From: Prolixibacteraceae bacterium
GTDB taxonomy: Bacteria > Bacteroidota > Bacteroidia > Bacteroidales > Prolixibacteraceae
Length of the DNA stretch: 64,000 nucleotides
Direction of reading: 5' to 3'
Assembly (NCBI GenBank): GCA_028282705.1
Contig: JANQHI010000079.1
Location: 1-64,000, forward strand
Below, one piece after another: positions 27,626-36,672 of this stretch. A program made the position numbers and the translations under genes. Each line of letters begins with the position of its first letter. Within the stretch, counting starts at the first letter, position 1. The notes below the pieces were generated by a model. That model searched no databases. It was not told where the DNA came from and worked only from the letters and a program-made list of their open reading frames with translations.

Positions 27626-28339
27626 CTACTTCAGGCAATCTAAATATTTTTGGATAGTTTTTTCTAGCCCATAATAAAGGGCATCAGCAATAAGTGCATG
27701 GCCAATGGATACTTCCAGTAAGTTTGGGATATTTTTACACATAAAATTAAGGTTATCAAGGTTAAGGTCGTGCCCTGCATTTACCCCTACTCCTATTTCT
27801 CTTGCATGCTTTGCTGCTGACATGAATGGAGCAATAGCCTTCTCCCTGTCTATATGATAGTTTTTGGCATAGGGCTCAGTGTAAAGCTCTACCCTATTAG
27901 TACTTATCCTGGCAGCTCCATCTATTATTTTATTCTCAGGGTCAACAAAAATTGAAGTCCTTATATTATTTTCCTGTAACCTTGAGATCACCTCCTTCAG
28001 GAATGCTTCATTTTTAATGGTATCCCATCCATGGTCACTGGTTAATTGACCAGGTAAATCAGGCACCAAGGTAACCTGGTGTGCTTTCACCTCAATAACC
28101 ATTTTTAAAAAATCTTCACTTGGATACCCTTCAATATTTAATTCAGTATGAACCAGGGGTTTTAACTCATACACATCTTGCCGTTTTATATGCCTTTCAT
28201 CCGATCGAGGATGAACAGTAATACCTTGAGCACCAAACTTTTGACAATCAATAGCAACCTCAGCAACATTGGGGATATTTCCCCCTCTTGAATTTCTTAA
28301 TGTTGCAATTTTATTTATATTTACACTTAATCTGGTCAT
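27626..28339 (-). CDS. pdxJ: Pyridoxine 5'-phosphate synthase PdxJ, 237 aa
   Basis: Last step of de novo vitamin B6 synthesis: condenses 1-deoxyxylulose 5-phosphate with 3-amino-2-oxopropyl phosphate to pyridoxine 5'-phosphate in the cytoplasm. Signatures: LSVNINKIATLRNSRGG at the start, GITVHPRSDERHI near 42, VTLVPD, and GVGVNAGHDLNLDNL near 188. I use the ATG giving MTRLSVNINK rather than a TTG three codons earlier. It is divergent from the CBS-domain/nadK operon, with only ~70 bp between the starts, and upstream of the esterase gene. Confidence 0.97.
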   Translation of the reverse strand: MTRLSVNINKIATLRNSRGGNIPNVAEVAIDCQKFGAQGITVHPRSDERHIKRQDVYELKPLVHTELNIEGYPSEDFLKMVIEVKAHQVTLVPDLPGQLTSDHGWDTIKNEAFLKEVISRLQENNIRTSIFVDPENKIIDGAARISTNRVELYTEPYAKNYHIDREKAIAPFMSAAKHAREIGVGVNAGHDLNLDNLNFMCKNIPNLLEVSIGHALIADALYYGLEKTIQKYLDCLK

Positions 28340-28409
28340 TGTTGACAAAATTTAAGGGTGCAAGTTACAACTAAGATTTGAAACAGGTAATGATTTAAAG
28401 GTAAAAGTT

Positions 28410-29075
28410 TTGATTGCTAAACACCTGATATCAGATGTGGTTCCTGTCCTAAGGAAAACAGACAAGGGGCAAAAGGCATTGAATTGGATGGATGTATTCA
28501 GGGTATCTCATTTACCAGTTGTAGATGAAAATAAGTACCTGGGCACCATATCTGATAAAATGATCTATGACCTGGATTTGATTGATGCTGTAATTGCTGA
28601 ACAAGATGTAAAACTGTCAACACCCCATGTCCATTATTCACAACATATTTTTGAGATAGCATCCATCATGTATAAGCTAAAACTTAGTGTAGTACCTGTG
28701 CTTGATGAAAAACATAGCTACCTTGGGGTGATTACCCTTTATGACCTTGCCAGGCGTTTTTCAAACCTGTATTCAGTCCATGAACCTGGGGGAGTTATTT
28801 TACTGGAAATGAATACCCACGACTATTCATTGTCACAAATTGCTCAAATTGTTGAAAGCAATGATGTGAAAATTTTAAGTTCATTTATTAATCGCGTGCC
28901 TGGAACTAAAAGCTTGCTGGTGACTATAAAATTAAATACCATTGACCTTTCTGCTGTGATCCAGACCCTGGAAAGATACAACTACAATGTAAAAGCAGTT
29001 TATATGGATGATTCTGCACTTAATGATTTGTATGATGACAGGTTTGAGCAGTTTATGAAATACATGAATTTTTAA
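28410..29075 (+). CDS. CBS-domain protein, 221 aa
   Basis: Two CBS motifs in the first ~125 residues (DVFRVSHLPVVDENKYLGTIS and YKLKLSVVPVLDEKHSYLGVITLYDL), which bind adenosyl ligands in other proteins. After that comes an ACT-like region (~140-210: SLSQIAQIVESNDVKIL, LLVTIKLNTIDLSAVIQTL), a layout common in Bacteroidota next to nadK. It starts with TTG; no in-frame ATG fits. It precedes nadK by 7 bp, so it may sense the nucleotide state in relation to NAD(P) metabolism; this role is inferred. Confidence 0.85.
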   Translation: MIAKHLISDVVPVLRKTDKGQKALNWMDVFRVSHLPVVDENKYLGTISDKMIYDLDLIDAVIAEQDVKLSTPHVHYSQHIFEIASIMYKLKLSVVPVLDEKHSYLGVITLYDLARRFSNLYSVHEPGGVILLEMNTHDYSLSQIAQIVESNDVKILSSFINRVPGTKSLLVTIKLNTIDLSAVIQTLERYNYNVKAVYMDDSALNDLYDDRFEQFMKYMNF

Positions 29076-29082
29076 CCTTGAA

Positions 29083-29970
29083 ATGAATAAGAAAGTAGCT
29101 GTTTTTGGTAATTCTGTTGATGCTGGGTTTGTACCTGTTTTGAGGAAATTCTTTCAATTTTTTGAAAGAAATGGTGTTAAAGTCCAGCTATACAAACCCT
29201 TTTATAGCCATTTAATCAATAACCTTGATTTTTCACCTTTTTATACTCACTTCTTTCATTCCCATACTGATTTTGACCACAATAACAATTATATATTCAG
29301 CATAGGTGGTGATGGCACTTTCCTGCAAACATTACAATGCACACGAAATTTTGATGTCCCCATGGTAGGGCTTAACAGTGGCAGGCTGGGATTTTTAGCT
29401 GATATTTCAGAAGATAAAGTTGAAGATGCTTTAGCTTCCATTTTCAATAATAAGTTTGATATCATTGAGCGTTCATTGCTGGAAGTAGACTTAGGAGGAG
29501 CCCATAAATTAGATTTTAATTATGCCTTGAATGAAATGACTGTCCTGAAAACTGACACATCCTCCATGATCAATATAAAAGCTTACCTTGATGGGGAATT
29601 CCTGAATAATTACTGGGCAGATGGGCTTATTATTGCAACCCCAACAGGATCCACAGCTTATTCTTTAAGTGTAGGAGGTCCTATACTGACACCAGAATCA
29701 ATGAACTTTGTAATTACACCTATTGCCCCACATAACCTTACAGTAAGGCCATTGGTTGTCCCCGACCACCATGAGCTATTATTGAAGGTATCAGGGCGCG
29801 GGACACATTTCCTGACATCACTTGATTCAACCTCCAACAGTGTTGAAATTACTACCTCTATAAAAGTAAAAAAAGCCTCTTTCAGGCTAAAAACTATCTC
29901 GCTAAAAGGGCACAGTTTTTTATCTACACTTCGCAACAAACTCATGTGGGGCGCGGATAAGAGGAACTAA
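29083..29970 (+). CDS. nadK: NAD kinase, 295 aa
   Basis: Phosphorylates NAD to NADP with ATP (or polyphosphate) in the cytoplasm. Diagnostic GGDGT (FSIGGDGTFLQTL, ~75-87), GLNSGRLGFLAD, NEMTVLK, and the C-terminal TPTGSTAYSLSVGGPIL with PLVVPD. Length is normal. It forms an operon with the CBS protein upstream. It supplies NADP, relevant because one of the two isocitrate dehydrogenases in this window looks NADP-dependent. Confidence 0.97.
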   Translation: MNKKVAVFGNSVDAGFVPVLRKFFQFFERNGVKVQLYKPFYSHLINNLDFSPFYTHFFHSHTDFDHNNNYIFSIGGDGTFLQTLQCTRNFDVPMVGLNSGRLGFLADISEDKVEDALASIFNNKFDIIERSLLEVDLGGAHKLDFNYALNEMTVLKTDTSSMINIKAYLDGEFLNNYWADGLIIATPTGSTAYSLSVGGPILTPESMNFVITPIAPHNLTVRPLVVPDHHELLLKVSGRGTHFLTSLDSTSNSVEITTSIKVKKASFRLKTISLKGHSFLSTLRNKLMWGADKRN

Positions 29971-30283
29971 ATTTTATCTGAAGCTTAACAATTTTTAATC
30001 TTTGTTTGGGTTTTATAATAACTATCAGGTATGTTATTTTTAGAATTATATTACTTTTGTAGCTCTTGAAAGCTGTTATGTTAAAAAGGCACAAGGCGTA
30101 TGTTCATTGATTATTAGAATGTTGCAAGGATTTATAAAAGAAAAACAGGATACCATTTTAAGGGTTTTCAACAACATTTTTTCATTGAAATCCTGCAAAT
30201 TCAGAAACAATATTAAGTATTATAATTTTGAAAATTACGTTTAAAATGCCTGAAGCAATTTTTGTAAAACAAATAATGGCAAG
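29971..30283. other. Intergenic region upstream of DUF6089/uppS operon
   Basis: 313 bp without a credible reading frame. TAATTTTG at 30223-30230, 54 bp before the next ATG, resembles the Bacteroidota -7 consensus TAnnTTTG, but no convincing -33 TTG is at the right distance. Confidence 0.4.
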
Positions 30284-31042
30284 ATGAAAAAGTTATTAGT
30301 GGTTTTAGCAGTTTTTTTATCTGTTTCAGGTTTTGCCCAAAAAACAGCTGACATTGGGATATGGTTAGGAGCATCCTCATATTGGGGAGACATGACAAAA
30401 GTGAACGTTGGAGAGTCAATAAATCAAATGTATGGAGCTTATTTCAGATATAATTTTAATCCAAGGTACAGTTTGCGTGCAATGTTCCTTACAGGCAAAA
30501 TTGGTGCAGTAGGAAATATGGAAAATGTAACTTGGGAATTCAATAAAAACGCGCAGGACTTCACCCTGATGTTGGAAGTAAATTACCTGAAATACATCCT
30601 TGGTGCTAAAAAGACTCCTTTTAGCCCATACATTATGGGAGGGATTGGTGTTATGTATTATCCTTATGAAGTGGTCCCTACTGCTTTGGCTAGTTTTAAT
30701 CCATTACATAATAAAGGAACTACAGAAAGAAAGGAATCAGTTACAGCACCATCAATACCTTTTGGGATGGGCATAAAAGCAACTTTTGGGAAAAGGCTGG
30801 GAATTGGGCTAGAGGTCCAGTTTAGAAAACTGTTAGATGACAAGTTGGATGACTTGGATGACCCATTGGCATATGAAACATTAGTAACACCATCAGGAAG
30901 CAGTACTCCTGAGAAAAAGGAAGTAACTTATTCTGACACATGGCATAACAATGACTATGTGACATTTGTAGGCTTGCATTTAACCTATTCAATTAATTTA
31001 ACAAACAAGGTTTGCCCTGTATATGATAGTAAAGTTAAGTAG
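30284..31042 (+). CDS. DUF6089-like outer-membrane beta-barrel protein, 252 aa
   Basis: Signal peptide to FAQ (~19), then eight-strand-type beta-barrel segments: DIGIWLGASSYWGDM, YGAYFRYNFNPRYSLRAMF, FTLMLEVNYLKYILG, PFSPYIMGGIGVMYYPYE, and a final YVTFVGLHLTYSINL. This matches the DUF6089 family, commonly found just before uppS and bamA in Bacteroidota, as here (2 bp before uppS). Probably an outer-membrane protein linked to envelope assembly; the exact role is unknown. Confidence 0.85.
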   Translation: MKKLLVVLAVFLSVSGFAQKTADIGIWLGASSYWGDMTKVNVGESINQMYGAYFRYNFNPRYSLRAMFLTGKIGAVGNMENVTWEFNKNAQDFTLMLEVNYLKYILGAKKTPFSPYIMGGIGVMYYPYEVVPTALASFNPLHNKGTTERKESVTAPSIPFGMGIKATFGKRLGIGLEVQFRKLLDDKLDDLDDPLAYETLVTPSGSSTPEKKEVTYSDTWHNNDYVTFVGLHLTYSINLTNKVCPVYDSKVK

Positions 31043-31044
31043 TT

Positions 31045-31791
31045 GTGTCCTTTAAACAAAAACTAAATAAAGAACTCATCCCCAGCCATATTGCAATAAT
31101 TATGGATGGTAATGGGCGTTGGGCAGCCAAACATGGCAATGCCAGGATTTTTGGGCATGAACATGGGGTAGAATCTGTGCGTTCAGTTGTTGAAGGGGCT
31201 GGTGAAGTTGGGGTTAAATATTTAACCCTTTATGCATTTTCAACTGAAAACTGGGCTAGGCCAAAAGAAGAAGTAAATGCCCTGATGGCTTTATTGATAC
31301 ATGCAATTGAAGAAGAAACTGAAAAGCTTAACAAAAATAATGTAAGGTTAGGGGTAATTGGAGATACCAACCAATTGCCAACTGAGGTCAGGGAAAAACT
31401 TTTCAGGTGCATTGACAACCTAAGCCCAAACACAGGATTGACACTGACTTTAGCTTTAAGTTATAGCTCAAAATGGGAAATTATTGAAGCTATCAAAAAT
31501 TTAGCTGAAGACGTAAAAGAAGGAAATATTCAACCCAAAAATATAAATAAAGAACTATTTGATAATTACTTGTCAACAAGGGATATGCCTGACCCTGAGT
31601 TGCTAATTCGCACAAGTGGGGAATACAGGATCAGTAATTTTCTATTATGGCAGATTGCATATTCTGAATTATGCTTTGTAGAAAAGTTATGGCCTGATTT
31701 CAGGAAGGAAGATCTGTTTGAAGCAATCTATGAGTTTCAAGGCAGGGAAAGGAGATTTGGGAAAACAAGTGAACAAATAGAGGCTAATTAA
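31045..31791 (+). CDS. uppS: Isoprenyl (undecaprenyl) diphosphate synthase, 248 aa
   Basis: cis-Prenyltransferase making the C55 lipid carrier for peptidoglycan and O-antigen. Signatures: HIAIIMDGNGRWA (catalytic Asp near residue 23), TLYAFSTENW, LALSYSSKWEI, and the C-terminal DPELLIRTSGEYRISNFLLWQ, EFQGRERRFG. The start is GTG (MSFKQKLNKE) two bases after the previous stop. The last bases are followed at once by bamA, so it lies in an envelope operon DUF6089-uppS-bamA. Confidence 0.97.
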   Translation: MSFKQKLNKELIPSHIAIIMDGNGRWAAKHGNARIFGHEHGVESVRSVVEGAGEVGVKYLTLYAFSTENWARPKEEVNALMALLIHAIEEETEKLNKNNVRLGVIGDTNQLPTEVREKLFRCIDNLSPNTGLTLTLALSYSSKWEIIEAIKNLAEDVKEGNIQPKNINKELFDNYLSTRDMPDPELLIRTSGEYRISNFLLWQIAYSELCFVEKLWPDFRKEDLFEAIYEFQGRERRFGKTSEQIEAN

Positions 31792-31801
31792 TTTGAAAAG
31801 G

Positions 31802-34486
31802 ATGCGGAAAACAACCATACTTTTGTTTTTTTTGATTGGGATAATTAGTGGTGCAGTTGCTCAAGTTGCTGATAGTACTAATTTTTCCATTTACTATGAC
31901 AGCCCTAAAAAATACATCATTGCAGATGTAAAAATAACTGGGATAAAATACCTTGACAAAGAAGTATTGGTTCAACTGTCAGGGTTGAAAATTGGTGATG
32001 AGATCACTGTCCCTGGAGAAGAAATTACAAGTGCCATAAAAAAACTGTGGAAGCAAGGGTTATTTTCTGATGTTGAAATCACTGCCAGCCAAATTGTAAA
32101 CAACAGGATTTGGATTGAAATATACCTTCAGGAAATGCCGCGTTTGGCTGCTGCCAACTTTTTTGGGGTTTCTAAAAGCGAGAAAGATGATATAACTGAA
32201 AAGGTACTGTTGCTGGTTGGCTCACAAATAACAGAAGACCAGATAAACAGGGCTGAAAGGATCATTAATGGGATATTCAATGAAAAAGGTTTCCTGAACA
32301 CTGAAGTTAATATTGTGCAACGTGACGACACCACAAAAAACAACAGTGTAATCCTTGATATCCATGTGGATAAAAAGGAAAAAGTAAAAATTAAGGATGT
32401 TATCTTTCATGGAAATGAGAACCTGAAAGCAGGGCTGCTTGAACGTTCAATGAAAAAGACCAAAGCAAAAAAAATCAGGAACTTTTTCCATTCAAAAAAA
32501 TTCATGGAAGACAAATATGATGAAGATAAAATAAACCTCATTGACAAGTACAATGAAAAAGGGTATAGGGATGCTATAATTATCAAAGATTCAATTGTTA
32601 AAACTGAAGACAATCGTGTAAATGTTGAAATTTGGGTAGATGAAGGGAACAAATTTTATTTCCGTGATATTAAGTGGGTTGGCAATACTGTATACCCCAG
32701 TGAATGGTTAGATGCTGTACTAGGGATCAAAAAAGGAGATGTATATGACCAAAAGCTATTAAATAAAAGGTTAAGTGAAGATGAGGATGGGGTAAACAAC
32801 CAGTACCTGGATAATGGCTACCTGTTTTTCAACCTTAACCCAGTTGAGGTCAGGATTGAGAAAGACTCCATTGATTTGGAAATGAGGATCCATGAAGACA
32901 AACAAGCTACTATTAATAAAGTACTTATTTCAGGGAACACAAAAACACACGAACATGTAGCGCGCAGGGAATTACGCACCCATCCTGGCGACCTGTTCAG
33001 CAGGAGCAACATAATGAGGTCATTTAGGGAATTATCTCAACTTGGGCACTTTGACCCTGAAGCCATTAACCCAGATGTGATACCCCACCCTGAAGATGGG
33101 ACTGTTGATATTGATTACCAATTACAGGAAAAAGCCAATGACCAGATTGAACTTTCAGGAGGATGGGGAGCTGGCATGTTTGTGGGTTCTGTTGGGTTAA
33201 AATTCGCTAACTTTTCCGTGCGCAATATATTTAACAAAGAAGCCTGGAGGCCACTGCCAACTGGTGATGGGCAAACACTTAGTTTGCGTTACCAAACAAG
33301 TGGGAAATACTATAAAACTGTTAGCCTTTCATTTACTGAGCCCTGGTTAGGTGGTAAAAAGCCCAATAGCTTATCCATGTCTTTATCTTATTCCAGGATA
33401 AATTATAGTGCCAACAATTACTATTCAAGGTATGGTGGTGGGTATGGTGGCTATTCACCCTATGGATATGGTGGGTATGGATATGGAGGCTATGGTGGAT
33501 ATGGGGGTTACTCTCCTTATGGATATGGGTATGGAGGTTATTCTCCTTATGGGTATGGATATGGGTATGGGAATCCATATTACAACCAACCCCAAGAAGA
33601 TAATGACCCAAGCGATGACCAGATTTGGGCTACAACTGCATTAGCATTAGGTTATGGATACAGGCTATCATGGCCAGATGATTATTTCACAGTTTACCAT
33701 GAATTATCTTTTGAGCATTATAAGCTCCAAAATATGGGAAGCTATTTCTATTTCCTGGCTGATGAAAATGGGCAAGTAAATGGTACATTTAATAACTTCA
33801 GTTTTAAAACTGTTTTTGGAAGGAATTCTGTTGACAACCCACTGTATTCAAGAAGTGGTTCAAGTGTTTCACTTTCATTAAAAATGACCCCTCCTTTCTC
33901 ATGGTTTGATGGGGTTAACTATGGTGATGATGACCTTTCAAATATTGACCGTTTTAAATGGATTGAATACCACAAATGGTTGTTAAAAGGCCAGCACTAT
34001 AACCCAATTTCAAAAGACAGGGACCTGGTACTAAAAACTGCCTATGAATTTGGCTTCCTTGGCTATTTTAATGAATACAGGGTTTCACCATTTGAAGGAT
34101 TCATTGTTGGAGGTTCAGGAATGTCAGGTTACAATATTTATGGAACTGATTATGTTTCACTTAGAGGTTATAAAGATTATAGTTTAAGCCCAAGCAATGG
34201 GTCAAAATTATACTCAAAATTCACCATGGAATTAAGGTATCCTGTAACATTAAAGCCAAGTGCAACCATTTATGGGCTTGCATTTATTGAAGCAGGTAAT
34301 ACTGAGAATAATTTCAGGGACTATAACCCTTTCAAACTGAAAAGGTCAGCAGGTTTAGGTGTAAGGATTTATTTACCTATGTTTGGGCTAATGGGAATTG
34401 ACTGGGGCTATGGGTTTGATGATATCCCTGGCCAACCTGATGCCAGTGGAAGCCAGTTTCATTTTGTTATTGGCCAGCAATTCTGA
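31802..34486 (+). CDS. bamA: Outer-membrane assembly factor BamA, 894 aa
   Basis: Central protein of the beta-barrel assembly machine. Signal peptide to GAVAQ, then five POTRA-like domains (~35-440; e.g. VKITGIKYLDKEVLVQLSGLKIGD, IKWVGNTVYPSEWL, VLISGNTKTHEHVARRELRTHPGD), then the 16-strand barrel with SLRGYKD (VRGF/Y-type lid motif) near 790 and a C-terminal strand ending FHFVIGQQF. Residues ~544-594 are an unusual Gly/Tyr/Ser/Pro-only insertion in an early barrel loop. ATG start at 31802; a TTG three codons earlier is possible. Followed by two skp genes. Confidence 0.95.
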   Translation: MRKTTILLFFLIGIISGAVAQVADSTNFSIYYDSPKKYIIADVKITGIKYLDKEVLVQLSGLKIGDEITVPGEEITSAIKKLWKQGLFSDVEITASQIVNNRIWIEIYLQEMPRLAAANFFGVSKSEKDDITEKVLLLVGSQITEDQINRAERIINGIFNEKGFLNTEVNIVQRDDTTKNNSVILDIHVDKKEKVKIKDVIFHGNENLKAGLLERSMKKTKAKKIRNFFHSKKFMEDKYDEDKINLIDKYNEKGYRDAIIIKDSIVKTEDNRVNVEIWVDEGNKFYFRDIKWVGNTVYPSEWLDAVLGIKKGDVYDQKLLNKRLSEDEDGVNNQYLDNGYLFFNLNPVEVRIEKDSIDLEMRIHEDKQATINKVLISGNTKTHEHVARRELRTHPGDLFSRSNIMRSFRELSQLGHFDPEAINPDVIPHPEDGTVDIDYQLQEKANDQIELSGGWGAGMFVGSVGLKFANFSVRNIFNKEAWRPLPTGDGQTLSLRYQTSGKYYKTVSLSFTEPWLGGKKPNSLSMSLSYSRINYSANNYYSRYGGGYGGYSPYGYGGYGYGGYGGYGGYSPYGYGYGGYSPYGYGYGYGNPYYNQPQEDNDPSDDQIWATTALALGYGYRLSWPDDYFTVYHELSFEHYKLQNMGSYFYFLADENGQVNGTFNNFSFKTVFGRNSVDNPLYSRSGSSVSLSLKMTPPFSWFDGVNYGDDDLSNIDRFKWIEYHKWLLKGQHYNPISKDRDLVLKTAYEFGFLGYFNEYRVSPFEGFIVGGSGMSGYNIYGTDYVSLRGYKDYSLSPSNGSKLYSKFTMELRYPVTLKPSATIYGLAFIEAGNTENNFRDYNPFKLKRSAGLGVRIYLPMFGLMGIDWGYGFDDIPGQPDASGSQFHFVIGQQF
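33431..33583 (+). repeat. Gly-Tyr-rich tandem repeat in BamA loop
   Basis: About 51 codons made almost only of GGTTAT/TATGGN units (GYGGYSPYGYGG-like, three copies of YSPYGYG). The DNA is a degenerate 6- to 9-bp tandem repeat and lies between barrel strands, so it should form an extracellular or disordered loop. Confidence 0.85.
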
Positions 34487-34665
34487 TAGTTATGGATTTG
34501 GCTTGGTATTTGCGTAATCAATCAATGATATAATATAAAACAATTTAATAATGAAATGAGCCACATAACAGATTACACATTTTGAGCAATCTGTTATTGG
34601 TATACCTACCTTACCATAGGCAGGTGATATTAAAAATACCATTGAAAACTTTAAATAATAATGAG

Positions 34666-35178
34666 ATGAAAAAAATAGTATTATTGTTTGTGGTTTTATT
34701 CTCAGTAACCACTGCCTTTGCGCAAAAATATGCATATGTTGATACAGAGTATATCTTGGATAATATACCTGCTTATAAAGCTGCACAAGACCAGCTGGAC
34801 CAGTTATCAAGGCAATACCAAAAAGAGCTGGAATCAATGCATGCTGAAATAGAAAAAATGTACCAGGACTTCCAGGCAGAAAGTGTCCTCCTATCTGAAG
34901 ACATGAAACGCAAAAGGGAAGATGTTATCATTACAAAAGAAAAAGAATACAAACAACTTCAAAGGAAATATTTTGGGCAAAATGGCGACCTTTACAAAAA
35001 ACGCCAGGGTTTGGTAAAACCCATCCAGGATGATATTTTTAATGCTGTACAAGAGCTTGCTAATGATGGTGGATATGCAGTTATTTTTGACAAAGCAGGT
35101 GGCATTTCAATGCTTTATACCAACCCAAAATATGACTTAAGCGACCAGATTTTACAAAAAATGGGATATAAAAATTAA
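34666..35178 (+). CDS. OmpH/Skp-family periplasmic chaperone, copy 1, 170 aa
   Basis: Signal peptide to AFAQ (~19), start of the mature protein KYAYVDTEYIL, then a long coiled coil (~45-115, rich in Glu/Lys/Gln) and a C-terminal DGGYAVIFDKAGGISMLYTNP. This is the Skp fold: a trimer whose helical tentacles hold unfolded outer-membrane proteins on their way to BamA. I use the ATG at 34666; the frame extends 28 codons further, but those lack signal-peptide character. It lies downstream of bamA and 38 bp before copy 2. Confidence 0.93.
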   Translation: MKKIVLLFVVLFSVTTAFAQKYAYVDTEYILDNIPAYKAAQDQLDQLSRQYQKELESMHAEIEKMYQDFQAESVLLSEDMKRKREDVIITKEKEYKQLQRKYFGQNGDLYKKRQGLVKPIQDDIFNAVQELANDGGYAVIFDKAGGISMLYTNPKYDLSDQILQKMGYKN

Positions 35179-35216
35179 TAACTATATTTGACCAAAAATT
35201 TAAACTCAACTTGATT

Positions 35217-35732
35217 ATGAGACATTTACTAAAAACACTGTTTATTGCACTGTTTGTGTTGACAGTTAGTTTGGCAGGAGCCCAAACCCAAAAATTTGGA
35301 CACATTGACCTTCAGGCACTTATACAAGTTATGCCAGAAAGTAAAACTGCCAAAGATGATATGGATAAATTTGTTAAAGAACTTGAAGACCAACTTGCAG
35401 TTATGCAGGAAGAATATAATAAGAAACTGGAAGAATATGCAGTCAAACGTGATTCAGTTTCTGAATTCATAAGGACTTCATTGGAAACAGATTTGCAAGA
35501 CCTTGGGCAAAGGATACAAAATTTCCAGGGAGTTGCACAACAACAAATGCAGGCAAAAAATGCTGAAATACTTTCACCAATTTATCAGAAAGCAAAAAAT
35601 GCTGTTGAAGAAGTTGGAAAAGAGCAAGGGTTGATTTATGTATTTGATGTTGGTCCAAGCGTGATACTTTACAAATCAAATGAGAGTGTAGACCTTCTTC
35701 CACTGGTAAAGCAAAAACTGGGGATACAGTAG
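35217..35732 (+). CDS. OmpH/Skp-family periplasmic chaperone, copy 2, 171 aa
   Basis: Signal peptide to LAGAQ (~21), mature start KFGHIDLQALIQVMPE, coiled coil ~50-130, and end LIYVFDVGPSVILYKSNESVDL. It is similar in layout to copy 1 but clearly diverged, as usual for the paired skp genes after bamA in Bacteroidota. A TTG two codons upstream (35211) is a possible alternative start. A terminator follows 28 bp after the stop, closing the envelope operon before murI. Confidence 0.93.
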   Translation: MRHLLKTLFIALFVLTVSLAGAQTQKFGHIDLQALIQVMPESKTAKDDMDKFVKELEDQLAVMQEEYNKKLEEYAVKRDSVSEFIRTSLETDLQDLGQRIQNFQGVAQQQMQAKNAEILSPIYQKAKNAVEEVGKEQGLIYVFDVGPSVILYKSNESVDLLPLVKQKLGIQ

Positions 35733-35754
35733 GGACAAGTTTATAAGATGATAT

Positions 35755-35791
35755 AAAAAAAGCCATTTGCCAGTAGACAAATGGCTTTTTT
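35755..35791 (+). terminator. Rho-independent terminator after skp copy 2
   Basis: Perfect 9-bp stem AGCCATTTG/CAAATGGCT with an 8-nt loop, followed by TTTTTT and preceded by AAAAAA. Confidence 0.92.
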
Positions 35792-35818
35792 ACTTATATT
35801 CACACAAAATCTATTTCA

Positions 35819-36649
35819 TTGCAAAAATATTCACCCATAGGAGTTTTTGACTCAGGATATGGAGGGTTGACAGTTTTAAATGAACTGAAAAAACGCCTTC
35901 CAAAATACAATTACATTTACCTGGGTGATAATGCGCGCACACCTTATGGCACGCGCTCATTTGATGTGGTTTATGAATACACATTGGAAGCTGTCAAAAA
36001 GCTATTTGACCTGGGCTGCCACTTGGTAATTGTTGCTTGCAATACTGCTTCAGCAAAAGCATTGAGAAATATCCAACAACTTGACCTGCCTCATATTGAC
36101 CCTTCAAAAAGGGTGCTGGGTGTTATTCGCCCAAGTGTTGAAAAAGTAGTTGAAGTTACCAAAAACAACAGGGTTGGGGTATTGGGTACAGTTGGGACTG
36201 TAACTTCAGAATCATACCTGATGGAGTTTCAAAAAATCAACAAAAAGAGGCAAATAAAAGCTGTGCAAGAAGCTTGCCCCATGTGGGTACCTATTGTTGA
36301 AAATAATGAAATTGGCACACCAGGAGCAAACTATTTTGTAGAAAAAAACCTGGAAAACCTGTTAAAAAAAGACCCTGATTTAGACACAATCATACTTGGT
36401 TGTACCCACTACCCTTTCCTTATCAACCAAATAAAGGAATACCTGCCAAGCCATATAAATGTTTTACCCCAGGGAAGCATTGTTGCCGAAAAACTTGAAG
36501 ATTACCTTGTAAGGCATCCCGAAATAGAAATAAAATGTTCTAAAGGAAAAACTACCAATTTCTATACAACTGAGTCAGTTGCTACTTTTGAAAAGAGGGC
36601 TGGCTTCTTTTTAGGAAAGGCTGTTAATGCCAAACATATTTCCCTGTAA
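35819..36649 (+). CDS. murI: Glutamate racemase, 276 aa
   Basis: Converts L- to D-glutamate for peptidoglycan, cofactor-independent. Signatures: PIGVFDSGYGGLTVL (start), YLGDNARTPYG, first catalytic Cys in IVACNTASA, and second catalytic Cys in ILGCTHYPF near residue 201. Length is normal. The start is a TTG (MQKYSPIGVFDSG) 28 bp past the terminator, so it probably has its own promoter overlapping it. It belongs with the upstream envelope genes in function. Convergent with the kinase gene, 23 bp apart. Confidence 0.95.
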   Translation: MQKYSPIGVFDSGYGGLTVLNELKKRLPKYNYIYLGDNARTPYGTRSFDVVYEYTLEAVKKLFDLGCHLVIVACNTASAKALRNIQQLDLPHIDPSKRVLGVIRPSVEKVVEVTKNNRVGVLGTVGTVTSESYLMEFQKINKKRQIKAVQEACPMWVPIVENNEIGTPGANYFVEKNLENLLKKDPDLDTIILGCTHYPFLINQIKEYLPSHINVLPQGSIVAEKLEDYLVRHPEIEIKCSKGKTTNFYTTESVATFEKRAGFFLGKAVNAKHISL

Positions 36650-36672
36650 AAACATAATAGTTTTAACCCTGG

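Noticed and set aside
33333-33611. His/Thr-rich minus-strand frame (HTHIHTHKE-type), like a metal-binding protein
   Set aside because: It is the antisense of the GYGGYSPYGYG repeat inside bamA; the composition follows from the repeat and there is no start context.
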